Shown: piece after piece, positions 1-6,411 of the stretch
Layout of the letters: each line of letters begins with the position of its first letter
Numbering within the stretch: the stretch's first letter is position 1
Assembly (NCBI GenBank): GCA_947645535.1
Contig: CANSDD010000054.1
Coordinates: forward strand, 1 to 11,000
DNA from: an uncultured Mycoplasmatota bacterium
Lineage (GTDB): Bacteria > Bacillota_I > Bacilli_A > RF39 > UBA660
Direction of reading: 5' to 3'
DNA: 11,000 bases
Made by a program: the position numbers and the translations under genes
The notes under the pieces: model-generated
Databases searched by the model: none
What the model saw: only the letters and a program-made list of their open reading frames with translations
Told to the model about the DNA's origin: nothing

Positions 1-1
1 A

Positions 2-100
2 TTAAAATTATTTGACTTTATCTTATATCTATACTATAACCCAGATATAAGGATATTTTCTCATAAAAAAATGGATTTACTTAACCAGCCTAAAAGTTAA
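2..100 (+). CDS. C-terminal end of an unidentified protein, cut by the window edge
   Basis: One frame stays open from the first bases to a TAA at 98-100 (33 codons with the stop); the other two plus frames are closed at once. The visible peptide begins with a hydrophobic, aromatic stretch (LFDFILYLYY) and ends in a polar tail (NQPKS). The strongest support is a plus-strand hairpin with a T-rich tail that starts 24 bases after the stop, as expected at a gene end. I do not recognise the family. An open stretch of this length can arise by chance in AT-rich DNA, so the call is tentative and depends on sequence left of the window. Confidence 0.45.
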   Translation, partial: LKLFDFILYLYYNPDIRIFSHKKMDLLNQPKS

Positions 101-123
101 GTGTTGTCCTAAATTTTTAGTTT

Positions 124-169
124 AAAACAAGCAAGCTTTTCACTTTTAATTGTGCTTGTTTTTGTTTTC
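124..169 (+). terminator. Rho-independent terminator after the partial plus-strand gene
   Basis: A perfect 10-bp stem (AAAACAAGCA at 124-133, TGCTTGTTTT at 153-162) encloses a rather long 19-base loop and runs into a T-rich tail (TTTTTGTTTT). The tail is on the plus-strand side only, so it should stop transcripts coming from the left edge. The minus-strand side lacks a U-run, so it is not an obvious stop for the small gene at 212-301. Confidence 0.65.
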
Positions 170-211
170 GCGATAAATCATGCTCCAAAAACCCCCTAAG
201 TATGATTATCA

Positions 212-301
212 TCACATCTTAATTAAAAGAATCATAATGATAAACAAAAGTAAAAAAATAATTTCAAATAAAATTGATACTAAATTTTTCATCTTTATCA
301 T
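212..301 (-). CDS. 29-residue hydrophobic peptide, type I toxin-like
   Basis: A short ORF runs from ATG at 301 to TGA at 212-214. It follows an excellent ribosome binding site (AAGGAGG at 315-309) with a 7-base spacer. A consensus-like promoter lies about 50 bases upstream, so the unit looks self-contained. The peptide has a short charged start (MIKMKN), one continuous membrane-spanning stretch rich in I, L and F (about residues 7-27), and almost no tail. A tiny single-helix peptide with its own strong signals is typical of type I toxins such as the TxpA/BsrG and Fst/Ldr groups, where an antisense RNA silences the mRNA. I do not recognise a specific family, and no antisense promoter is convincing. 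It could instead be a small regulatory membrane peptide. Too short for most gene callers. Confidence 0.6.
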   Translation of the reverse strand: MIKMKNLVSILFEIIFLLLFIIMILLIKM

Positions 302-358
302 ACTATGTCCTCCTTTTTAGAAAGACAACACAAATCATTAAGGCAAATCCAGTCTGAT

Positions 359-386
359 ATTATATACATATTATTTTATTTGTAAA
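359..386 (-). promoter_or_regulatory. Sigma-A-type promoter of the 29-residue peptide gene
   Basis: Read on the minus strand: TTTACA (386-381, five of six matches to TTGACA), a 16-base spacer, then a perfect TATAAT (364-359). The predicted start lies near 352, giving a leader of roughly 50 bases before the RBS and ATG at 301. Confidence 0.6.
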
Positions 387-398
387 ATCAATAATATT

Positions 399-427
399 AA
401 AAATCTGTAAGTATTTTTCTTACAGAT
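399..427 (-). terminator. Hairpin with short T-run, probable minus-strand terminator
   Basis: A perfect 9-bp stem (ATCTGTAAG at 403-411, CTTACAGAT at 419-427) has a 7-base loop. Read on the minus strand it is followed by TTTTAAT. It lies between the 555-583 terminator and the promoter of the small peptide gene, so it may insulate that promoter. Its stem sequence recurs in the neighbouring hairpin at 443-463. Confidence 0.45.
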
Positions 428-442
428 CTTTAATATTTCCTT

Positions 443-472
443 AACAGATTTTCATTATCTGTTTTTATTTTT
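443..472 (+). terminator. Hairpin with T-rich tail, probable plus-strand terminator
   Basis: A 7-bp stem (AACAGAT at 443-449, ATCTGTT at 457-463) has a 7-base loop and leads into TTTATTTTTA on the plus strand. No plus-strand gene precedes it inside 170-440, so if it works it would end an unannotated plus-strand RNA or readthrough from the left. The stem is weak. Confidence 0.4.
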
Positions 473-554
473 ACTCTAAATATCAATTTTTAATAAATTT
501 CATTTTTTGTTTCATCTTTAATCTTCTTATTGTCATTTCAAGAATATATTGACA

Positions 555-583
555 AAACTAGATTGAAAAATACAATCTAGTTT
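555..583 (-). terminator. Terminator at the end of the yunB-to-yutD cluster
   Basis: A perfect 11-bp stem (AAACTAGATTG at 555-565, CAATCTAGTTT at 573-583) has a 7-base loop. On the minus strand it is followed by TTTGTC. The stop codon of the last, decayed reading frame (TAG at 579-577) lies inside the stem, so this marks the 3' end of the minus-strand transcript. Confidence 0.65.
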
Positions 584-1230
584 GCTATCAATTGTTTTAC
601 TTTTAATTTTTTCTTTGTATTATTTATTATTTCTATAATTTGTTCTTCTGTAATCATTCGACCATTTAGTTGATAACGTAATACAATATTTTTTTCTACT
701 ATATTTTCTAATTCTCTAAAAGAAGTAATTGGTAATATCATCTTATTTTCTATATTCTTTGTTCCTAATATATCTGGTATATCATGTCTTGTTATAACAT
801 ATACATTCGTATTTTCTCTAATTTCAAGTTCTCTTCTTAATAACCTTTTCAAAAGTACTTACTGATTCCAATTCTTCATCTAATGGCTTTATAATAAGCA
901 ATAAATGATAAAAAAATCTATTCTCTTCATCTATTTGAAAAGTATGTTTTATAAGACAAGTAGCAAAAAAATATTCTGACTCATTTCGTAGAGTGAAAAA
1001 ATCAAATAGTATTTTCCATCTCTTCTTAGTCATACATTCTATTTTTATTCATTCTAACAATTTTTTCTTCTAATAATAATTCTAATTTGTTCCTATCTGT
1101 TGTATTTGGCAATATGGAATATTCATTTTTTATAAATGGATAATTTCTATTACTATTTATTTTTTTTAATTTCTTCTACTTCTTCTTTTAATCTCGATAT
1201 TTCTAAATTGATATCCTTTAAAGTTTTCAT
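577..1230 (-). pseudogene. Decayed gene of unknown function with three frameshifts
   Basis: Four consecutive open pieces in shifting frames read as one gene. The first runs from ATG at 1230 (5 bases after the yutD stop) to TAG at 1155-1153. The second continues to TAA just past 1033. The third (1033-824) and fourth (852-577, ending in the terminator stem) overlap. Each junction is repaired by removing one base from a homopolymer: an A8 run at 1167-1160, an A5 run near 1045, and a T4 or A4 run near 850. The restored product would be about 216 residues, starting with a charged coiled-coil-like segment (ISRLKEEVEEIKK) and continuing as a mixed soluble protein. I recognise no family. No good RBS precedes the internal ATG or TTG codons, which argues against several real small genes. 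Sequencing error is the main alternative. Confidence 0.6.
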
Positions 1231-1235
1231 AAATT

Positions 1236-1514
1236 TTATTTACACTTTTTTAATATAAAATATTTACACTCATATGCACAGTATTCTTTTATATACTGTG
1301 ATACACATGTAATATCATTTTCCTTTTTATATAATTTATTTTCTTTATCACAAAATCCTTTTAAACGTAATTTTCCATATGCCCAATCACCTACAATATA
1401 ATCATATGGATCAAAATATTCTGTATCTTTGTTTATTACTTCATCTAATAAAAAACCGTCTTTATAGTTTTCTATTAACTCATATTCATAACGATTTATT
1501 TTATACTTTTTCAT
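1236..1514 (-). CDS. yutD: YutD family protein
   Basis: A 92-residue protein matching the YutD family (DUF1027), a small cytoplasmic protein conserved across Bacilli and without a settled function. The diagnostic core is visible at residues 37-54 (YDYIVGDWAYGKLRLKGF), followed by EYC...C near residues 78-83 and a final KYFILKK. Length is as usual, slightly extended. The ATG at 1514 directly follows the TAA of the upstream glycosidase-like gene, and its RBS (AGGGAG) sits in that gene's last codons, so the two should be translationally coupled. In Bacillus subtilis yutD lies a few genes from yunB, and here it again lies close to a yunB-like gene, which supports the assignment. Confidence 0.88.
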   Translation of the reverse strand: MKKYKINRYEYELIENYKDGFLLDEVINKDTEYFDPYDYIVGDWAYGKLRLKGFCDKENKLYKKENDITCVSQYIKEYCAYECKYFILKKCK

Positions 1515-3179
1515 TTAATACTCCCTCTTAAATGCTGATGCTATTTCTGTATATTTTGATAAACTGGAAGATGCGTTCCATGTCATATATCCTCCAGATA
1601 ATCCAGCATCTTTTAATGCTTTTATTTCTTCACTTATTTTTTCACTATTATAAATAACATATGGGGTTCTTACAGTATCATAGGCTTGTATCCAAGTTCT
1701 TACTTTTGCAGGTGTAGGTATTTCTGTTTGCCTTTCTTTCGCATAACTTCCCCAAGTATATAATAATTTATAAGGTACTGTCCAAACAATTTCAGAAAAT
1801 CCATATTCATATGCACCAAAATGATCTGGATATGGCATTGCACTTATCACATCAACAATATTCGATATTGCTCCAAAATATTGACCATAACCTGTTACAT
1901 AATGATGAGCTGATTCACCAAATACATCTGCTGATACATAAGCTTTTAATTCATGAATTTGATCACATGCATACATTAAAAAAGTTTGAATTGCTTCTGC
2001 TTTTGTTTCATTATAAATATTTTTCATATTTATTTTTCCTGTATTTTCTAAACTATTTGTTCTATCTGGAAATCTAACATAGTCAAATTGTATTTCATTA
2101 AAGCCCATTTCTTTTACTGCTTCTTTGGCAAGTTCCACATTAAATTCCCATACACCTCTATCATAAGCACTAGGCCAATAAGAACCATTATGTGAAAGAG
2201 GCTCTCCATTCGTTCCTGCTATTGCACTTTCAGGATGATCTGTCACATAATAACTATCTTTAAATACAGTAATTCTTCCTATTACATAAAAACCATTTTC
2301 TTTTAGTTTGGTTATTACATTTTTATATTCATCAAATGTATTTAAAGCATGATTGTAATTTGTTTTAGAATAAAGATTCATAACTTCACTTTCATATCCA
2401 GGTGAGGTATTATCTTTAATATCAACAACAAATGCATTGATATTAGAATTTTTAGCTAATTCTATATAAGAATCTATATTTTTTAAAACTCCAGCATTTA
2501 AATAAAGACTTCTCACTTCTTCTGGCATAATATTTTCTTTAAAATTTGCTTTTTCATATGGATAAAAGTCTAAACTTCCTGCTTCCCCTCCACCTTGGCT
2601 GTTTCCTCTTGTTGCATGAATTTGATAAATTCCTTCTTCATCATAATGTTTATCTGCTTCTTCTTTTGTATCAACAAGATATTTACTATATACAAATCCT
2701 GCTGTTTCATTATACACTATTTTATATCGATGTGCAAATCCAGATTCTAATTTATCAAATCCTACTATTTCTACTTTCTCTCCTTTTTTTACTAATCCTA
2801 ATATTTTAGAACTATTTTCTTCATAAACTGTTGTTGTTGTTCTAACATATTTTTCAGTTTCTTTAATACTCTCTTGATAATTTTCTACAATATTATCTGT
2901 ACTAACTAAATATTCTTTTTCGTTTAATTTAATTTTTATATATTCTTTGTTATTTTCTTTATTTATTATTTTAGTTTTATATCCTTTTACTTCTGTTCCA
3001 CGATATAATTCATCTATTTCTTTAAAATCTTTATTATATATAGTTATTGTCTCCTTATCAGAAGCTAAATAATATGTATGTAATTCTTCTAATACTTTAT
3101 TATTTTCATTCCTTTTAAAATTTAAAACTACTCCAATAATAGCAACTAATAAGATACCACTAATGATTATTTTTTTCAT
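1515..3179 (-). CDS. Membrane-anchored SH3-domain and DUF4015 putative glycoside hydrolase
   Basis: A 554-residue protein. Residues 1-20 form a signal anchor (MKKIIISGILLVAIIGVVL), so the rest should face the outside. A beta-rich segment follows (about 30-95), then a bacterial SH3-like domain (about 110-170, KKGEKVEIVG...GFVYSKYL) of the type that binds cell wall. The C-terminal part, from about residue 215 to the end, matches the putative glycosyl hydrolase family DUF4015 (PF13200), a TIM-barrel family. Visible markers are IMPEEVRSLYLNAG, NAFVVDIKDN, IQFDYVRFPD and ISAMPYPDHFG. Substrate is unknown; a cell-wall or spore-related polysaccharide is an inference from the SH3 domain and the yunB neighbour. 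The start is ATG at 3179 behind AGGTGG (3190-3185); a GTG three codons earlier is also in frame but lies within the RBS. Confidence 0.85.
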   Translation of the reverse strand: MKKIIISGILLVAIIGVVLNFKRNENNKVLEELHTYYLASDKETITIYNKDFKEIDELYRGTEVKGYKTKIINKENNKEYIKIKLNEKEYLVSTDNIVENYQESIKETEKYVRTTTTVYEENSSKILGLVKKGEKVEIVGFDKLESGFAHRYKIVYNETAGFVYSKYLVDTKEEADKHYDEEGIYQIHATRGNSQGGGEAGSLDFYPYEKANFKENIMPEEVRSLYLNAGVLKNIDSYIELAKNSNINAFVVDIKDNTSPGYESEVMNLYSKTNYNHALNTFDEYKNVITKLKENGFYVIGRITVFKDSYYVTDHPESAIAGTNGEPLSHNGSYWPSAYDRGVWEFNVELAKEAVKEMGFNEIQFDYVRFPDRTNSLENTGKINMKNIYNETKAEAIQTFLMYACDQIHELKAYVSADVFGESAHHYVTGYGQYFGAISNIVDVISAMPYPDHFGAYEYGFSEIVWTVPYKLLYTWGSYAKERQTEIPTPAKVRTWIQAYDTVRTPYVIYNSEKISEEIKALKDAGLSGGYMTWNASSSLSKYTEIASAFKREY

Positions 3180-3290
3180 AAGCTCCACCTATGCTTAGTA
3201 TGACATTTTTATTGGATTTTATAAGGATAATTTTTATTACTAATTCATTATTCTTGTTAGGAAATAATATTTTGTATAGTAAAATAGCTT

Positions 3291-4046
3291 TTAACTATCT
3301 GAAATCATATTACTACTACCAAAATAATATGGTGGAATATCACCTTGCATTAATTTTATAGCAATAGGAATTTCTGATACTACTCTTATTACTTTTGATG
3401 AAAAAGGCAATATTGCTTGTGTTTGCATATCTACTTCTATACTAACTTCTACAACTGCATTATTGATTCCATAATTTGTTACTTTAGTTTTAATATTAGT
3501 AATAATATCTCCCATAAACTTTAAACGAATTGGAAACTTAGGACCTAAATTAGCAAGCAAAGCATTATCAAATATAACTCCTGTTGGAATACTACCAATT
3601 ATACCTCTTTTTAAATCTGATGAATCATATCCAGATAGTATATCATCCATAAGAGTCAACTTATCGATTTCTCCTCTTTCAATATATTGTAAATTTACTT
3701 GTATACTATTTGTAGTATTACTAAGTAATCTATTTACTTTTACTGGATCTAAATCAATACTTCTTATTTCACCATTACTGTCTTTTGTTATTAAAAATAA
3801 AGAATCTGCATTCAAATCTTCTCCTATTGACTCAGTTACTGCACTATTGATTAAAATCGTAACAAACTTTCTAGCTTGTAATTCTGCATATTCCATTAAA
3901 CCAGGTGAAATTTTTTTACTAATGATATGTAAAGTTAAACATGTGCATAAAAATAAACTAATAATTATTATTATCCATTTATTACTCTTTTTTGAAATTT
4001 TTTTAAATAATATATATTTTTTTCTGATGTGTATTTTTTTTCTCAT
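3291..4046 (-). CDS. yunB: YunB-like sporulation protein
   Basis: A 251-residue protein with a basic N-terminus (RKKIHIRKK), one membrane segment (about 24-42) and a mixed extracytoplasmic domain. It resembles YunB of Bacillus, a sporulation protein of unknown biochemical role. Family-like features are the juxta-membrane stretch SPGLMEYAELQARKF, the conserved-looking SAVTESIG, and GSIPTGVIFDNALLANLGP followed by a strand-rich end. Length is close to the B. subtilis protein. The start is ATG at 4046 behind AGGTG (4057-4053) with a 6-base spacer; the GTG three codons upstream overlaps that RBS. It heads the minus-strand run with the DUF4015 gene and yutD. I see no promoter good enough to report for it. 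Presence suggests an organism that sporulates or descends from one. Confidence 0.82.
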   Translation of the reverse strand: MRKKIHIRKKYILFKKISKKSNKWIIIIISLFLCTCLTLHIISKKISPGLMEYAELQARKFVTILINSAVTESIGEDLNADSLFLITKDSNGEIRSIDLDPVKVNRLLSNTTNSIQVNLQYIERGEIDKLTLMDDILSGYDSSDLKRGIIGSIPTGVIFDNALLANLGPKFPIRLKFMGDIITNIKTKVTNYGINNAVVEVSIEVDMQTQAILPFSSKVIRVVSEIPIAIKLMQGDIPPYYFGSSNMISDS

Positions 4047-4121
4047 ATATTTCACCTATTTTATCATATGATTTTGAATATATCACTAGAAATAGTTTCA
4101 TAATAAAAATGGGTGAAGAAA

Positions 4122-4580
4122 ATGAAAATAGAAGATATTATGTCTAAAGATTTAATTATTGGCGAATTGAATCAAAAAGTTAGTGAAATTGCTGAACTCA
4201 TGAAAAAATATGATATCGGATTTATTCCTATTGCACAAAACAAACATATTATAGGAGTAGTTACTGATAGAGACATTATTTGTAATACTTTTAGTGGTGA
4301 ACTTGATAATGAAGCAAAAATAGAACGGTATATGACAAATAATGTTATCTCTATTGATGTAAATGATACAATAGAGAATGCTTTAAAGGCTATGGGAAAA
4401 GAAAAAATAAAAAGAATAATAATAAGTGATCATGAAAAAGTTGTAGGGATTTTATCTTTATCTGATATAATTAAAACCGATATTGATGAGAAAGAATTTA
4501 TGGCCGAATTAAAAAAAATATGGACAATTCATAAAAATATTGACAGCTTTCATACTGAAATTGATGAATTTTATTTATAA
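4122..4580 (+). CDS. Protein with two CBS domains
   Basis: A 152-residue cytoplasmic protein that consists almost only of a CBS (Bateman) pair. CBS1 spans about residues 5-60, with EDIMSKD at the start and GVVTDRDII at the end. CBS2 spans about 67-125, with RYMTNNVISI and GILSLSDII. The repeated hydrophobic-G-hydrophobic-x-[ST]-x-x-D-[IL] endings are diagnostic. Such modules bind adenosine nucleotides or related ligands and regulate a partner; no enzymatic domain is attached, and the partner is not evident here. It stands alone on the plus strand, divergent from yunB and convergent with the paralog operon. The chosen start is ATG at 4122 behind GGGTGA (4111-4116); the in-frame GTG at 4113 lies inside that RBS. 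Upstream, TTGAAT (4074) and CATAAT (4099) with a long 19-base spacer form at best a weak promoter. Confidence 0.85.
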   Translation: MKIEDIMSKDLIIGELNQKVSEIAELMKKYDIGFIPIAQNKHIIGVVTDRDIICNTFSGELDNEAKIERYMTNNVISIDVNDTIENALKAMGKEKIKRIIISDHEKVVGILSLSDIIKTDIDEKEFMAELKKIWTIHKNIDSFHTEIDEFYL

Positions 4581-4581
4581 G

Positions 4582-4615
4582 AAAACGATTGCAAATAAAT
4601 GCAATCGTTTTTATA
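4582..4615. terminator. Bidirectional terminator between convergent genes
   Basis: A perfect 12-bp stem (AAAACGATTGCA at 4582-4593, TGCAATCGTTTT at 4600-4611) has a 6-base loop. Plus-strand transcripts get TTTTTAT after the stem, minus-strand transcripts get TTTTC. It starts right after the CBS gene stop and overlaps the stop of the minus-strand gene ending at 4611, so it serves both. Confidence 0.85.
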
Positions 4616-5063
4616 TAGCTTTTTGATAAATTTTATTTTTTTCTAATTCATTACTTAATAAAGATAGTAATAATTCTACTAATTCTGGTTTAAGAACAAC
4701 ACTTAATTGTCTTTTATCAAATTTTCTAACAATTCTCTTTGATAATTCTAAATTAGAGATTCCTTTTTTGAGCATAAAAGTTGCAGGCAAATATTTGTTA
4801 TCTCCTCCAAATTCTAGCATGTCTTCATTTTCGATATAATAATAACTCTTAGTCTTATAACGTGTATTTCCTTTTTCTATTTGTTCTAATTCTGCGTACA
4901 TAAATTCCATCAATGCTTCTACTTGTTCTATTGGAATACATTTCTTTCCTTCTGGCTCAATAAGGAGCGCTAATAAAGCATAATCTCCTAATGAATTATA
5001 CTGTTCATCTATAAATATATTTCTATCTTTTTCTTGTAATACCGTTCTCTTTATCATTTCCAT
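4611..5063 (-). CDS. Unrecognised protein, second of two tandem paralogs
   Basis: A 150-residue soluble protein of no family I recognise. It is clearly related to the gene just upstream: both have a Y-N-x(2-3)-D-[YF]-x-LLAL core, then an E-x-GKK turn, a helix containing EQVEAL, and a near-identical end with RIV.KFDKRQL.VVL.PE.V.LLLSLL followed by KNKIY. The central part (about 65-100) differs between the two. There is no signal peptide or membrane segment, and two amphipathic leucine-rich helices suggest protein contacts. The ATG at 5063 has an unusual RBS, AAAGGGGG (GGGGG at 5075-5071, 7-base spacer), the same variant as its paralog. The gap to the upstream stop is 25 bases, so both should be one transcript ending at the 4582-4611 terminator. 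Confidence 0.85.
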   Translation of the reverse strand: MEMIKRTVLQEKDRNIFIDEQYNSLGDYALLALLIEPEGKKCIPIEQVEALMEFMYAELEQIEKGNTRYKTKSYYYIENEDMLEFGGDNKYLPATFMLKKGISNLELSKRIVRKFDKRQLSVVLKPELVELLLSLLSNELEKNKIYQKAI

Positions 5064-5088
5064 ATAAAATCCCCCTTTTATAATTTTT

Positions 5089-5550
5089 CTATTTTTTATG
5101 ATATATTTTATTATTTTTTTTCTCTTCTTCTGGCAATAATGATAATAATAATTTAACTACTTCGGGTGGAAGCACCACTTCTAACTGCCTTTTATCAAAA
5201 ATTTTTACAATTCTTTGTGCTAGAGCAAGAGTTGATACTCCATCTGCTAAACTATAACCTACATTTTTTCTATGACAGTGACAAGCAAATAAAGCATTAT
5301 TTTGAGAATTATCTTCACTATGTGATACATAATAAATATTATTACTTTTCATTTCCTTATATTGTTGCTTTAATTCTTCTATCATAAATATTTTTAATGC
5401 CTCTACTTGTTCCTCTGACACTATTTTTTTTCCTTCTTCATCAACGAAGAGCGCTAAAAGAATAAAATCACTTGGATAATTATAAACGAATCTAGCATCT
5501 GTTGCGATTTCTTCTTCTACTTCTGTTTTTACTTTCATAAATTCTAACAC
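5089..5550 (-). CDS. Unrecognised protein, first of two tandem paralogs
   Basis: A 153-residue soluble protein paralogous to the next gene (4611-5063), sharing the YN...DF.LLAL core, EEGKK, EEQVEAL, and the C-terminal block KIFDKRQLEVVLPPEVVKLL. Unlike the paralog, its middle has a Cys/His cluster (ACHCHRKN, about residues 87-94) that could bind metal. The start is GTG at 5550, not the ATG four codons later: the RBS GGGGGAG (5564-5558) is 7 bases from the GTG and 19 from the ATG, and the leader matches that of the paralog (AAAGGGGG, then ATTTTA, then start). A consensus promoter stands about 36 bases upstream. Function unknown; I see no resemblance to a named family. Confidence 0.85.
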   Translation of the reverse strand: MLEFMKVKTEVEEEIATDARFVYNYPSDFILLALFVDEEGKKIVSEEQVEALKIFMIEELKQQYKEMKSNNIYYVSHSEDNSQNNALFACHCHRKNVGYSLADGVSTLALAQRIVKIFDKRQLEVVLPPEVVKLLLSLLPEEEKKNNKIYHKK

Positions 5551-5585
5551 TTAAAATCTCCCCCTTTTTATTGAATGTGACCATT

Positions 5586-5613
5586 ATTTTATCACTTTTT
5601 TTAGATTTGTCAA
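5586..5613 (-). promoter_or_regulatory. Sigma-A-type promoter of the tandem-paralog operon
   Basis: On the minus strand a perfect TTGACA (5613-5608) is followed by a 16-base spacer and TAAAAT (5591-5586), with TG one base before the -10 (extended -10, TGATAAAAT). The start should lie near 5579, giving a leader of about 28 bases before the GTG at 5550. It lies just past the nrd operon terminator. Confidence 0.75.
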
Positions 5614-5622
5614 ATTAAATAC

Positions 5623-5646
5623 AAAAAAATGGAAAAAATCCATTTT
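5623..5646 (-). terminator. Terminator of the nrd operon
   Basis: An 8-bp stem (AAAATGGA at 5626-5633, TCCATTTT at 5639-5646) has a 5-base loop and ends in an uninterrupted T7 run on the minus strand. It overlaps the nrdG stop codon (5647-5645). Confidence 0.7.
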
Positions 5647-6208
5647 ATACAAACACATACTCAGGATGAACATATTTAGTAATTGGTTCTTCCTTTTGAT
5701 CATATTTAGAATTTATAATTGCTTTATTTTCTTCTAAACTTTTCTTTACATCTATAATTCGTTGATTCTTTGACCCTCTAAATTTTACTTCTAAACTTTT
5801 TTCGGCTAATACAAATTTTCCATCTACTAGCATATCTATATTTTGAAGTAATTCTAATATGCTTGATTTACTTTTTGCCATTGCCAATAACTGTTCAAAA
5901 GTATATCCCGTATAACACCACACATTTAATCCAATTTTTTTAGCATGTTTTGCTATTTCTAAACAAGCTTCTGCTTGACAAATTGGATCTCCACCAGATA
6001 ATGTAATACCATCTTGACCTACTAGTTCATCTAAGATTTTTATTACCTCATCTGTATCCGTTAATACTCCATCATCAAATGAATGAGTTTCTGGATTTTG
6101 GCATCCATAACAGTTATGAACACATCCTTGTGTCCAAATAACTGTACGAATCCCTTCCCCATCAACAATACTATCTGACTCGATTGGTCCTGCTAAACGA
6201 ATTTTCAT
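5645..6208 (-). CDS. nrdG: Anaerobic ribonucleoside-triphosphate reductase activating protein
   Basis: A 187-residue radical-SAM activase that cleaves S-adenosylmethionine to place the glycyl radical on class III ribonucleotide reductase. The 4Fe-4S motif C-x3-C-x2-C is at C29, C33 and C36 (GCVHNCYGCQNP), preceded by the family-typical DGEGIRTVIWTQG, and the SAM-binding GG motif is SGGDP near 71-75. Length is slightly longer than Escherichia coli NrdG. The ATG at 6208 overlaps the stop of the 60-residue upstream gene (TAATG) and has no clear RBS of its own, so translation probably depends on coupling. That ties its level to the glycyl-radical subunit, which is its substrate. In-frame TTG at 6220 is a less likely start. 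Confidence 0.95.
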   Translation of the reverse strand: MKIRLAGPIESDSIVDGEGIRTVIWTQGCVHNCYGCQNPETHSFDDGVLTDTDEVIKILDELVGQDGITLSGGDPICQAEACLEIAKHAKKIGLNVWCYTGYTFEQLLAMAKSKSSILELLQNIDMLVDGKFVLAEKSLEVKFRGSKNQRIIDVKKSLEENKAIINSKYDQKEEPITKYVHPEYVFV

Positions 6209-6390
6209 TATTCTGAACAACTACAATCATAAGTATGTTTTACACGGTCATGTTCTTCAGCTCTTTTACCATTATTAAATCTATCTAAAGTTCCTACTAA
6301 ATATCCAGTAATTCTTCTAATTCGTTCAAAACCTTGTCCTTCTCCTACCATTTTTTCACTTTTTTCTACTTTTTCAATTTGTTTTTCCAT
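6208..6390 (-). CDS. Separately encoded glycyl-radical C-terminal segment of class III ribonucleotide reductase
   Basis: A 60-residue protein whose middle (residues 21-52, FERIRRITGYLV...HDRVKH) matches the extreme C-terminus of NrdD proteins, where the radical-bearing glycine lies (RVCGYLG in E. coli NrdD, G681). The equivalent residue here is G29. The preceding NrdD lacks this segment, so the holoenzyme would be assembled from two chains. The frame is the same as nrdD: only TAG plus seven codons separate them. A good RBS (AGAGGA, 7 bases before ATG 6390) favours independent translation over readthrough. The N-terminal 14 residues are Lys/Glu-rich; the C-terminus ends in C56-x-C58. The stop overlaps nrdG. 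It could also be the downstream half of an nrdD broken by a nonsense mutation, but the RBS and overlap argue for a working gene. Confidence 0.85.
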   Translation of the reverse strand: MEKQIEKVEKSEKMVGEGQGFERIRRITGYLVGTLDRFNNGKRAEEHDRVKHTYDCSCSE

Positions 6391-6411
6391 ATTTTCTTCC
6401 TCTTTCCTTTT

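Noticed and set aside
150..178. Plus-strand promoter TTGTGC-17-ATAAAT that could make an antisense RNA to the toxin-like gene
   Set aside because: Both boxes match poorly and the -35 lies in a terminator stem; not enough for a call.
483..536. Minus-strand 17-codon basic peptide (MTIRRLKMKQK...)
   Set aside because: No RBS or promoter of its own, and it lies in AT-rich filler downstream of a terminator.
1811..2077. Plus-strand frames inside the minus-strand genes (for example 1811-2077 and 2546-2809)
   Set aside because: His/Leu/Phe-rich antisense shadows of strongly supported genes, without RBS.
3191..3290. Sigma-E-like or sigma-A promoter before the DUF4015 gene (CATACT, TATAAA)
   Set aside because: No matching -35 at the right distance, and CATACT would start transcription inside the RBS.
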